Source: Budorcas taxicolor
Lineage: Eukaryota; Chordata; Mammalia; Artiodactyla; Bovidae
Direction: 5' to 3'
Assembly: GCF_023091745.1 (NCBI RefSeq)
Contig: NC_068926.1
Coordinates: forward strand, 63,982,001-64,046,000
DNA: 64,000 nt
Shown piece by piece: positions 1-10,485 of the stretch (positions are counted from its first letter, which is position 1; each line of letters starts with the position of its first letter). The notes beneath the pieces are model-generated. The model made no database searches. It was given only the letters and a program-made list of their open reading frames with translations, and was not told where the DNA came from. The translations under genes were made by a program, and so were the position numbers.

Positions 1-227
1 TGGGTTTTCTCCTGCTTGGAAAATTATTCCTTACCTTTATATCTGAAATCAAACAGAGATTTGGGGGGAGAACTTCTGTGGTTTTAAGGAGATGTTGCGT
101 ACGTATCTTAACTACCACTGAAACGGCTACGATCTTTTTTTTTTTAATTTTATAAAGAGTTGTTTAAAATATATAAAAAAAGAAAACAGCCTTACTTAGT
201 TCCGAGGCCCAAGAACACACTGCTGTC

Positions 228-448
228 TGCTGCTCTGCTCAATAGCTCAGCTGCGTCTGACTCTTCGCGATCCTATGGACCGTAGCCCACCAGGCTCCAC
301 TGTCCATGGGATTTCCCAGGCAAAAATACTGGAGTGGGCTGTCATTTTTTCCATTAGGGGATCTTCCCAACCCAGGGATCGAACCTGCGTTTTTGCATCT
401 CCTGCACTGGCAGGCAGATTCTTTACCACTGTGCCACCTTGGAAGCTA
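228..448 (-). repeat. Bov-tA/BOV-A2 SINE
   Basis: Reading the minus strand gives the usual order of this ruminant SINE: a tRNA-Glu-like head (trinucleotide-rich end near 448), the 'ctggagaaggaaatgg'-type body (here mutated), then the 'ccatgggatt/caggctcc' region and the 'gtctgactctt' end near 250. It is diverged, for example 'tcattttttcc' in place of the usual body. Confidence 0.85.
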
Positions 449-505
449 CATGTTACAGTAAGTGACCAGCCAAGAGCATGCTGGCTGGTCACTTACTATA
501 ACATG
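449..505. repeat. 24-bp inverted repeat (hairpin), 9-bp loop
   Basis: The arm at 449-472 and the arm at 482-505 are reverse complements at 23 of 24 positions, separated by nine bases. The left arm starts directly after the SINE at 228-448. No gene is next to it, and it is not a tRNA or a terminator. Confidence 0.85.
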
Positions 506-509
506 GTCT

Positions 510-3095
510 GTAGTCAAGGATGTGTGTATGAGGGTGCTGTTTTCACTCTCAACAGTAAGCATGTCATGGGGTTTGCAGTCTGAGCTCTGCAGACTGACAG
601 TTTCAAAATCAGAGGCATTGTGTTTAAGCGTGCTTTTCATTTCTCACACAGATTAATTTCTGAAGCAGAGAAGCCTCCCCAGCCCCTAGTCCACACAGCA
701 GTTAGTGAATAGCAAGTATTGGGTTTTGACAACAAGTTCTCTGGGTTGGGCACCTCTGCCAAATTCCCACTGCGTGCCCCACTGCGAAGTTGCTCTTTAT
801 GCAAATTCTAATGGAATTTACAAGAGTTAGAGCTAAGCACACTGAGAGGATGCTTCTCACGTGCGCTTGGTAGGTTTCAGAGCACACAGAGGCACTATAG
901 AATCTGGTGCAGGCTAGGTGCTGAAACGCAGGCATCCTTAGGGACTGAGCATCCCAAACAAGTCAGGCACTAGGACCTCCACCGCATTCTCCAGGCTGAA
1001 GTTGTGGAGGTCTTTTTGTCCGTTACATCCATGCATGTAATCAGCGATTGTTCCTATTGTAAATCCCAGATTCACCATCTGTATGCTCCAAAGGGCTGGG
1101 TGATTGTTAATACCCTGTCCCTATGGGATTAATCTGCAATTTCACACTAAATGATTTTTAAGTATAATTTGTTACAATGATACAACATTACCATTTCTAA
1201 AACAAACAGCCCGGATTGTTACCTTGCAATGAAAAGCAAAAAGTTTGCCTGCTACCGTTTTACATTCACTTCATTTTAGACACAAATAGAGATATGGGGA
1301 AAAAAAACCCAGTCCAGAACCTTGGGAAGCGGTTTTACGAAGGGAACACACTGCTTTTTATTCCTGGGGAACAGTATCTGAACCTGTAGTAGTTATAAAA
1401 GGGAGCAAGTTATCTGAACAGTCTTTTAAAACCACTTAGAAATGTTTGGTGTTTGCAGAATAAAGGAGTTTACAGTTAAAAACAAAACAAAACTCTGTTG
1501 AGCAAAGAACTGTTAAAAGTTTTTGTAGACAAATGAGGAGCCTCCGAAATCAGTCTTTGATACTAAAAAGAGCTGGCTCCAAATGCACAGAGAATATTTT
1601 TTTCCATGTCTTGGTTTGTTACACAGAAGATGTTACTCTAAAAGTTTTAATGCTATGAATTTCAAACTATGTCATCTAGAAGAGAATATTATTTGAAAGC
1701 AAGTCTAATGGCAGCCAGGATACCAAATATTGAGACATTTGTGTGCATTTTACTAAGAATGAAGCCTTTCCACTAGATTGAAACAAATGCAACAATTCCC
1801 TACCGCCGCCCCCCCCCCCCCCGCCCCCCGCCCAGGAACATTTTAGGGTGAGTTCAAATGTTCCTTTTATGGATCAGATGGTTGAGATGTTGGAAGCAGT
1901 TCAAGTTACAAACTTTGCTCAATTTTTATTACAATCTGCTCTGTAAACTAAATGCATGATATCTATGGGACCTATGTGGGGACCAACAATTCCCTGGGAT
2001 GGAGCGGCATCCATCTCAGTGGGATGTGCCTTGTCCCAAGCTATGCATCACTTACAAAGATGCCTAAAAGGGCTTGCCCATCAGAAACCATTGGTTGCAG
2101 AAGAGATGGAGGGCAGGGCCCCCCATACCACTTGTTTTCATCCTCTGACACCATCAGGTGCAACAGACAACATGAGCCAAGTCTGAACTATTTCATCATC
2201 TCTCACATGGGTGCAGTCGCACCCACCTCACAGCATTGTGAGGACCAAGAAAGATGCCCAAAGCACTTAGCATATCATCCAACAGAGTAAGTTTTCCGTA
2301 AAGGGTAACTTACTATTTTTATTAGCTGTTGACAATCTTTCTGAGGTTCTGACGGCCTCACGGGCACAAAATCCATTTCACTTTTGTCTTCATTATTATA
2401 AGAAAAACAACAAAGACCCGTAAACACATGGTCAGAAGCCAGTGGCAAGGACCTTGGTCTGGGGTTGGGCATAAGGAGTGGTAGAGCCTGTGGCAACCTG
2501 GAGAGCCATCCTTCTAAGGGGTGGGGTAAGGGGAGGCAGCATTCAATCTCATCTGAGGGCTCCCTCTTGGGATCATGGGCCTACTGCAGCCAACTTGTCA
2601 GATTTTTCAGGAAAAGCTGGAAATCCCAGCTTGAAGGATTTTCCAATGCTGGCTTCCGATTCAAACGTTTTTAGAAAGTCCATGAGCCAAACAAAGCCTG
2701 CTTGTGGCTGCGTGTGGCCTACAGCCCCCTGGCTGAGGAAGCCTGCTAGAAGCCAATAGAAAAAGACATACAACGAAATCAGAATATAGAATGGAGTAAC
2801 CACCACAGGGCTGCCTTATAATGTAGACTCAGATTAGATGTGGAATTGCATATTAACTGTACCCAGAATGCAGACCTAGAGGCTGTAGCCATATACTCTA
2901 CAAAACGAGAAAATATATACACACACGTGATAAAGTGTGCCGAGGGACCAGATTAAATCAATGATAGAATTCCACAGCGAGCGCTTTCCCCTGCATGGCG
3001 ACTGCTGAATGGATTTCCTGGTGGGTAAATGTATGGTTTGAGGCAGAAGATAAGCACCTTAGGTATTTTTTCATACCTAAAATGGCATTATTTTG
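510..3095. other. Intergenic stretch, no gene seen
   Basis: Single-copy-looking, moderately AT-rich sequence. All reading frames are short and lack splice-supported protein similarity that I can recognise. The only simple features are the C-run at 1809-1822 and an interrupted C-tract to 1833. The neighbouring gene upstream of FOXN4 (MYO1H in the human arrangement as I recall it) has no exon that I can see here. Confidence 0.5.
1805..1834. repeat. C-rich homopolymer tract
   Basis: Fourteen consecutive C (1809-1822), then G and further C-runs. It is low complexity and prone to length error. Confidence 0.9.
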
Positions 3096-3099
3096 AGGG

Positions 3100-3355
3100 A
3101 GCCTAATACTCTTGCCTGGAAAATCCCATGGATGGAGGAGCCTCGAAGGCTGCAGTCCACGGGGTCGCTGAGGGTCGGGCATGACTGAGCAACTTCCCTT
3201 TCACTTTTCACTTTCCTGCACTGGAGAAGGAAATGGCAACCCACTCCAGTGTTCTTGCCTGGAGAATCCCAGGGACGGGGGAGCCTGGTGGGCTGCCGTC
3301 TATGGGGTCGCACAGAGTCGGACACGACTGAATTGACTTAGCAGTAGCAGTAGCA
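3100..3355 (+). repeat. BOV-A2 SINE (dimeric form)
   Basis: Two successive copies of the 'cttgcctggaaaatcccatgg...gtcggacacgactgag' type sequence joined by a 'ctttcactttcctgcactggagaagg' linker. It ends in a GCA-rich triplet tail (cagtagcagtagca), as is typical for the dimeric ruminant SINE. Confidence 0.85.
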
Positions 3356-3429
3356 ATTTCTCCCGAGATGCCAGGAAAAGGTGGTACAACCTTTCTGATT
3401 ATGAGAGAACTGTGGTAAATCCAGACTCT

Positions 3430-3645
3430 ATTGATTTTTTTTAAACTTTTTATTCTGTATTGGGGTATGGCTGATTAAGAGTGTTATGATAGATTCAGGT
3501 GGACAGCAAAGGGACTCAGGCATACCTACCCATGCGCCCATTCTCCCCCAGACGCCCCTCCTATCCAGGCTGCCACGTAACCCTGAGTGGAGTTCCTTGT
3601 GCTCTACGGTAGGTCCTTGTTGGTTATCCATTTTAAATACAGCAC
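3430..3645 (-). repeat. L1 3'-end fragment
   Basis: Starts with a T-run and 'tttttattctgtattggggtatggctgatt', then 'gtggacagcaaagggactcag', and ends with 'gtaggtccttgttggttatcc'. This is the antisense of the cetartiodactyl L1 3' region. It is strongly diverged. Confidence 0.6.
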
Positions 3646-3875
3646 AGACTCAACCGATTGTAAAGGTTGAGAGAGTTTCCCAGAGTAACTCAGTTGATTC
3701 CTTATTTGCTCCAGGAGAATCTAGCTGCAGAATAAGAACTTAACAAACATGCGCTCAATCCGGAAACACAGCCGTCATTGGTTGAGCATCTCCTATACAT
3801 CGGGTGCGGTCTCCAAGGCTCACTGAGCCCTGAAAGGTGAGTGTTGTTTTCTAGAAACAGGGAAACAAAGTTATG

Positions 3876-3963
3876 GGAATAACTCATCCCAAAGCTACTG
3901 AAAAGGGAGGGGCAGCGCGGAATAACTCATCCCAAAGCTACTGAAAAGGGAGGGGCAGCGCGG
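3876..3963. repeat. 43-bp exact tandem duplication
   Basis: A 43-bp unit beginning 'ggaataactcatcccaaagc' occurs at 3876-3918 and again at 3919-3961 without a mismatch, with two more matching bases after it. Perfect identity implies a recent duplication or an assembly duplication. Confidence 0.95.
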
Positions 3964-4475
3964 AGACTTGAACCCTGGTTGGCCTCGCAGCTGTGCCATT
4001 CCAAAAGCCCTCCTCCTAGGGTGCTGTCCCCCGATTTACAGAATCGGCAGGGAATGGACAGTTCTAAATATTCTAACTCGGGTGGAATTGCTATGTTAAG
4101 ATGCCTGCAATTATTTGCTTTTCAAAATAAAACATGCTTCAAGTCAAGATGGTGCCAAACATCAAGACGATGCCTAATCTGATCAATCTTTTTTTTATTG
4201 AGAAAGTCCAGTGAGCATTATAATAATGTAGATAGTCACACTCACCAAGAGATGTACCCAGCTTTTAAAAATATTTTTATTCTAGGAGCCCGTTTTAGTC
4301 TCTACTTGGATATTTAAACTAGAGCCAAATAGAAAGACAATTTCCCGATCGATAGTTTCAGTATGGTTGTTGCCAAGATATATACGATCAAATTGATATC
4401 GCATTTTTTCTTTTCAAAGCATTTATTTTTGTTCTCCTCTCCATTATTACAATTAGGTGTCATTATATTTGTGGT

Positions 4476-4740
4476 GGGCTTCCCTGATAACTCAGTTGGT
4501 AAAGAATCCGCCTGCAATGCTGGAGACCCTGGTTCGACCCCTGGGTCAGGAAGCTCCCCTGGAGAAGGGATAGCTTACCCACTCCTGTATTCTTGGGCTT
4601 CCCTCGTGGCTCAGCTGGTAAAGAGTCCACCTGAAATGTGGGAGACCTGGGTTCAACTCCGGGGTTGGGAAGATCCCCTGGAGAAGGTAAACATTACCCA
4701 GTCCAGTATTCTGGCCTGGAGAATTCCATGGACTATGTAT
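4476..4740 (+). repeat. Bov-tA SINE, two heads in tandem
   Basis: Two tRNA-Glu-derived heads follow each other: 'gggcttccctgataactcag' near 4478 and 'gggcttccctcgtggctcag' near 4597. Only the second continues into the 'cctggagaattccatgg' body. This is the Bov-tA2-like dimer arrangement. Confidence 0.85.
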
Positions 4741-4745
4741 ATTTG

Positions 4746-6175
4746 TTAAAGCAACAGAAACTTACCTCTTCAAGTTTAATAGAAAAATAGCTACTTGTGT
4801 ACATAGACTTGACACTAACATTCAAGGATAAGGTGTGAAATTCCACGGAATTTTGGCACTGAGTGGGCCTCAGAGATTTAATCCCACTTGTCTCTGGTCT
4901 GTGAACCCCTTTCACCTCTTCTCAATCTCTGTATCAACAGCTGGGTGAAGGGCACTTTCTACCATCAGAGGTGACAGGCTGGCCTGGAGCTGCTGTCACT
5001 GTTAGAAAGTTTTTCCTTATCCTGGTTAAAGTAAGCCCTGGAACCTTATAACCCAGTCATCTCAATTTAGCTTTGGGGGAGTTACAGGCAAAAAGCCCTC
5101 TGGGTTTTATTCTTTCAACACACAAATTCTCAAACAAACAAACAAAAAAACACACTCCAAAGAAAAAAATTTCATAAAAGGAATGCCTAGACATCGCCCA
5201 AACAACAACTAAATTAGAGTATTATAAAGGGAAAGAGAAAACTCCAGCAATGTGTTTGGAGCACATTCAAGGGTGCCATTCAACAAAAGGCTGAATTTAT
5301 TAGCTGCCAGCAACCTTTCTGAGGAATAGCACAGGGCAGTGATGGGCACTGGATCTGGGTGGAGCCAATAGGGTATCATCTAGTTTCAAAAATCTTGGCG
5401 TACTCCTTCCCTGGAAACATCCAAGGGTTTAGCATCCTTTTGTTAAATAAGACGTAGGCCAACAATGATAAGCGGCAGTTCCTCTACAAACTTGCTCCCA
5501 AAGAACCATAATACACATATCAGTCATGCTAACAGGAGCAAAAGAGATCAACAGCCAGGGTACTTCCATGGTCTCCCACAGGAAAAAAAAAAACCCCATT
5601 CTGTCTTCCCCATCTGAGGAAGCTGTGTTTAGACATCAAACAGGGGCTTCACGGTGCCGTGGAACCAACTTCTTAGGAAATCAGAATCAGAAATTACTGT
5701 TAGAGGCAGCATCAACTTTCGGTAGTGAACACTGGGTATGCTGTTTCAATTGAGAACTTTCTTAAGAGAAAATACCACCTGATTAGGTGTTGTTTTTTTT
5801 TTTTTTTTTTGCAATAGATGAAGCAGGAAGAAAAATTTTTAAGCTTGTGAGAATCCTGTGTGCCACATACAGGCCTGGGGGCTGTGGCCTGGAGGGGTTG
5901 TTCTAATATAATCGAACCTGAAGAAACACCTTGATATTTCTGCTTCGTGGGCATGCCCCGCGGTTCACTATGCCAATCAGTGAATCAGAGTGGGAGAAAG
6001 AGAAGTGATTATTTATTGCTACAGGTCATCTCTCTCTGACCACACTCCCTTTGCCCCTTTGCCGCCAGAAAATTAGAACAATAAGCAAAGCAAAAGTCAA
6101 GAAAGTAGAAACAGTCATAGTCTTTAACAAGATGGAGCTGCTAGTTGGTCTAACAAAACCTGTTTTAAACTTGCT
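4746..6175. other. Intergenic stretch, no gene seen
   Basis: No exon-like reading frame and no repeat family that I recognise with confidence. It contains a run of about 22 T at 5791-5812 and A-rich patches near 5140-5160 and 5584-5596. Confidence 0.5.
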
Positions 6176-6177
6176 GG

Positions 6178-6388
6178 TGGTTTTAGTTTCAGTTGCTAAG
6201 TTGTGTCTGACTCTTGCTACCCCCTGGACTGTAACCCACCAGGCTTCTCTGTCCATGGATTTTCCAGGCAAGAATACTGGAGTGGGTTGCCATTTCCTTT
6301 CCAGGGGATCTTCCTGACCCAGGGGTAGAACCCAGGTCTCCTGCATTGCAGGCAGATTCTTTACAGACTGAGCCCCCAGGGAAGCTTG
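6178..6388 (-). repeat. BOV-A2 SINE
   Basis: The minus strand reads from the tRNA-like head near 6388 ('gcttccctgggggctcagtc') through the body to 'gagtcagacacaacttagca' near 6190. Confidence 0.85.
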
Positions 6389-6389
6389 C

Positions 6390-8265
6390 TGAGTAGTTTT
6401 TAATCCTTCTGTATCAACTCTGCTCCTACACACTGCTGTGAGGAACTGGTCTTCCCAGCTATGAATGAGTTGGCTTTAAGCTCATACTCAACAAACAAAC
6501 ATTTCTTACACAGTCGTGGGCACCCAAGCTTTGAATAGACCAGGCATATAATATACTGCTCAACTACCACAATTTCAGAAACACTGGCGCAAGTTGAAAC
6601 AGTCTCTGCTACATCAAACCAGAGAGCAAGAGAGAAGCCACACGCATACCTATTGTTTTTGCTGTTTTCTGCCTTCCCTTTGTAATCAGAGGACTGAAGA
6701 ACTGTTGAGGCTTTGGGAAATCTTGCTAGCAAGGAAGCAGGTCCGCTTGCAAAATCAGAATCGATCTGAGGTTCTCGGTAACCAGAAGCAAATGATAAGG
6801 GGCCATGTAGCCATGGAAGCAGGTGAATTTCATATTCTTTCAAAAAGAAAAAAAGGGTAGACTCGGCCATCATTATGTAGCTCAGTGAGATCACCTGCTA
6901 CAGGTGTGCACGCTTATTCACAGAATTACCAGAAACTCTTGTTACAAAATGAGGATTCCCCTGTTCTTCCCTTTTATGGTTCTAGTTTCACCCCCAGGTG
7001 ACTCCTGTAATTCAGCAGGTTTGAGAATTACCATACATTTATAAAAGGGAGAAGATATATTAACCTAACAAAAGAAGGATTTCTGCCAAGTTACCTGGGT
7101 TTTCTGAATAACTCTAACAGTAGGCATTTGAGTGGCATTGTTTTCACCAACCAATCCGGGAGGAAAGAACTCAAAAGCTCCACTCTCTAGGGAAACAGTA
7201 GTTGCCAACCAAAACCCCTGCAGAGAGGTCAAGTTCCTGAGGAAAAGGGGATTCCAAGGAACTGCCCAGGATTCAGACATCCTGAATCTCTATCTTAAAC
7301 AACTATTTTCTTTTAGTGAGAAGTCTTTGCTCTTTTTGTCCCATAGTGCATGAGTCTACAAAAACTCAAGATTGTCTGCCTTTTATTTTAAAAGCTTTAC
7401 TGAATTTGCCAGTTTCCAGAAGAGAGACTTCCTTTCCAAACCATCCTAAAGATATAAAAGTATACCTGGATGAAAAGGATTGTTACTTCAAAAGAAGGTT
7501 GTCAAGTTACCTCTCCTCCCTCAAACCGCCCGCCTCCCCACACTATTTACTGACAACTCCCTTAAGGATTAACACAAAACCAAATGCTTTGAATGCTTAC
7601 AACTTAACCTCTGAACTAATTGTAGGTCATTCCCGGACATTCAAAGCAATGTAAAGCATCTTTAGAACTGGTCAAAATACATATTATCAATACACGCAGG
7701 TCGAAGGGATGAAAACTGAGAAGTTTCATGACCATGACCTTAACTAGCATCTGTAAATTACATTCTCCCCACCCCCAGAGAATGCAAGCTGATCTATTTA
7801 CTCCGGGCAGAGAAGAATGAAGCAAGGGCGCCCAGGTGCTACAAGAAAACACTCGGGACATGGAGCACGGCCAAGATCACAGCCCACCTGAGTGAGAGAT
7901 GAAACCCAGGTACACCCCAGCCTAGGGAGCTCCGGCTCCTTGAAAGTAAACAGGGTCGGAAAGACTTCCCAGCCACAGGTGCGGAGACGCGGTTCCCCTG
8001 CCCGCTTCGGGATAAACCACGTGGAATACAGCCTCCAGAAACCCAAGAAGCATGGGAGGCCCGGCCTGACTCCGCCAGAGACGCAGACTCGGGGGCAGCT
8101 GCTGTGGCGTCGCGGAGGCCGAGGTTCCATCCCCACTCCGCCCGTGCGCCCTCGTCCGCTCATTACCGCCCAGAGCATCAGTTTCCCCAAGAGGACCATC
8201 CTGCTCCCTAAGGCGCTGGTGTGAAGGATAAACCAGGCGGCAGAAACAAGCAGATAAAGGATGAC
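6390..8265. other. Intergenic stretch, no gene seen
   Basis: Short reading frames on both strands, none with recognisable protein similarity or paired splice sites. From about 7,950 the sequence becomes GC-rich and CG dinucleotides increase toward the CpG island. Confidence 0.45.
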
Positions 8266-8267
8266 TG

Positions 8268-8466
8268 TGACTATTATCATTGTTAAGTCGCCGAGTCCTG
8301 TCTGACTCCTTGGTCATCCTTGGACTGTAGCCCTCCAGGCTCCTCTGTCCGTGGGGATTTTCCAGGCAAGAACACTGGAGTGGGTGGCCATGCCCTCCAC
8401 CAAGGGATCTTCCGGACCCAGGGATCGAACCCGCGTCTCCTGCACTGGCAGGCGGGTTCTTACCCA
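8268..8466 (-). repeat. Bov-tA SINE
   Basis: The minus strand carries the SINE body ('ggagggcatggccaccc' region) and 3' part. The tRNA-like head is cut at 'aagaacccgcctgcc' near 8465. It sits at the border of the CpG island. Confidence 0.85.
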
Positions 8467-8539
8467 TTGCAAATTGTTCCAACAGAGGCCCAAGACGCAG
8501 GGGGGCCGAAAACGCAAACTTCCTCGGAGGATCAAACTA

Positions 8540-9640
8540 ACTCAAGCTCCACTTAGGGGACTGGGGAGACCTTTGTCCGCGTCCGACCCCGCCGCCCGCG
8601 GCCCGCGCCACCTTTCCCGCGGCGGGCGCGGGGCGGGGCAGCCGGCGGCGCGGGCCGGGCGGCGGGGAAGGCGGGAGCGCGGGCGCACCGGCGGGCCGCG
8701 GCCGCCAACGGCTCGGCTGGGCTCCGCCGGCCGCGCGGGACCGCGAGCGCCGCAGCCTCCACCGCACCCGCCGCCGGCCGGGCCTAGGGATCCGCCGCGC
8801 TCGCTCCGGGCCGACTCACTTTCCACGCGGGACGGGGGCTGGCGGACCCCGGGTACCCCGCCCCAGCGGTCCCGGCAGGTGCAGGCGCCCGGCGCGAGCG
8901 CTCCCGGCTCCGCGGGCCCCTCCGGCAGCGCGCCGCGCCAATCCGCGCGGGCGCAACTTTCTTAAAGAGACAGGTGGCCTGAATCCGTGTTTACCTGGAG
9001 CCCCGACTCGGCCTCCTGGCCTGTCCGCACCGCCCTCCCCGCCCCCCTGCAAACACCCTTTGCGGGGGAGAGAGGGGGCTGCAACAGATCTCCACACCCA
9101 CCCATCTGCTTTCCCCATGGGCAGTGACGGACTGCAAGTTTTTAATGCACCCAGCATCCTTTTGCAACTTAATTCTTTGGGCCTAAACCACCCTCCCACT
9201 CACTGCTCCTCAACGCATGCTCGCGGGAGTGCAGTTTGGAGGGCCACTGCTGGCGAAGTTTGAACAGGGGAGTCCCTACCCACTGCTCCACACCCCACCC
9301 GGAGCCCCCGGGGCGTGCAAGGCTCGCTGCTGCTGGGAAACGTCCGCTGCAATCCCCTTGACCCTGCCCTGTAACTGACCCCTTGGGGAAAAGCCCCCCT
9401 ACGCAGCTACTGCGCATGCTCTGAGCTGGACAGCTCCAGAGAGGGAAATTTAAAAACGGTTCGAGCTGCGACGGCGGCCAAATTGCGGAACGCGAGGGGC
9501 GAGCGCGAGGGAGCCCCCCCTTCGGAAACCCCGGCCCGCCCCAGGAGCGCCTGTGGCAGCGGCCCAGCCAAGATCGGCTCCAGGTACCGCCTTGCACCGT
9601 CGGCTTTGCTTCCCTCTTCCCGGGCAGTGCCCGGCATTGC
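8540..9640. promoter_or_regulatory. FOXN4: CpG island, probable FOXN4 promoter
   Basis: Dense CG dinucleotides, strongest at 8,575-8,960 and again at 9,470-9,590. The island lies directly upstream of the FOXN4 start-codon exon (10,397-10,485). It holds several GC-boxes, a 'gccaat' box near 8,938 and a TATA-like 'atttaaaaac' near 9,447-9,456, upstream of a candidate exon that ends in a good donor at 9,583. Long open frames on both strands are a by-product of low stop-codon density in GC-rich DNA. Assignment to FOXN4 rests on position and orientation only. Confidence 0.65.
9475..9583 (+). other. FOXN4: Candidate non-coding FOXN4 exon 1 (5' UTR)
   Basis: The coding start exon begins at a splice acceptor only three bases before the ATG, so at least one upstream non-coding exon is required. 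The best candidate ends 'gatcggctccag' followed by the donor gtaccg (GT at 9584). It lies about 30 bases or more downstream of a TATA-like 'tttaaaaac'. The transcription start is a guess; RNA ends would decide it. Confidence 0.4.
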
Positions 9641-10399
9641 ATTTCCTGGGAGGGGGGAGACTCGGGGCAGGGGCTGCTGGGGGCTGCCTCTCTCTGCTCC
9701 TCTTTCCTCCTTTCCAAGAATCCTTGATGACTTTGGGGGCGGATCTGAGGGTTTAGTGGGTTTCTGTGTTCGTTTCAGGCTCAGAGTTTGGAAAACTTAA
9801 GGGAGATTTTTAAAGATAATGTTTGTATGTATCGGGGGTGGGGGCTGAGGATGGAGTGGTGGTGGTAGTGGTGGGGGTTTGGATTGGTTTTCCAGCAAGG
9901 GCATGTGACGTTTCTGAAGCCGTTTCCAGGGTGGGAGCCCTGCGGAGATTATTCCCTTTGCAAGTGGGAATTTGGCTCCCCCAGAGAAACGTCCATGACT
10001 CATCAGGCTGTCCTTTTTTATTTTTTCCAAAGTGGTCATAACTGAGCCGTGGTTGACAATACTAGGCTTGGAAGGGAATCAGGATTTTCTGATTCCTATC
10101 TTGCAAGTCCATGTTTTCCATGACTTGACATTTGGCTTCTAGAGACTTCCTTTGCCTTCCCCCATTAATTTGAAAGAGCCTGGAATTTCATTCCATTCTC
10201 TTCATTTGCTTCTAAAACCCTGTAGAATTGCTCTGGAAAAGTGACTTGTGACTCCCAGGAATCCTCTAGTATTTTTTTTTCAAGTGTTCTGTTGGTTGAG
10301 CTCTATCCTTTTGAACTGTGGGAAAACTATGAGTTTTCCATCCTGTCCACATCGTTGCTGATGGCAGTTTTGTTTTCTGCTTGTCTTTTTCCCAAGGAG

Positions 10400-10485
10400 A
10401 TGATAGAAAGTGACATCTCATCCATGATGTCAGGAATTATTCGAAACTCAGGGCAAAATCACCACCCCTCTCCACAGGAATACAG
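10400..10485 (+). CDS. FOXN4: FOXN4 coding exon 1 (start codon)
   Basis: The exon starts at 10397 after a 'tttttcccaag' acceptor, and the ATG follows at 10400. It encodes MIESDISSMMSGII through QEY and ends in phase 2 at a gtgagg donor. The ATG is chosen because the protein start matches FOXN4 and the acceptor excludes upstream ATGs. Confidence 0.95.

Noticed and set aside
228..448. tRNA gene (tRNA-Glu-like sequence here and in about 30 other places)
   Set aside because: These are the tRNA-derived heads of SINEs. The A/B boxes are degraded and no complete cloverleaf is present.
7798..8482. Open frames of 160 and 186 codons on the minus strand upstream of FOXN4
   Set aside because: They run partly through a SINE and GC-rich DNA, with no splice or similarity support.
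1..8500. 3' or 5' exons of the next gene (MYO1H in the human order)
   Set aside because: No myosin-like peptide or paired splice sites seen in any frame.
8351..9250. Long open frames in the CpG island (up to about 204 codons)
   Set aside because: GC-rich DNA with few stops. No recognisable protein, several overlapping frames on both strands, and part of the frame starts in a SINE.
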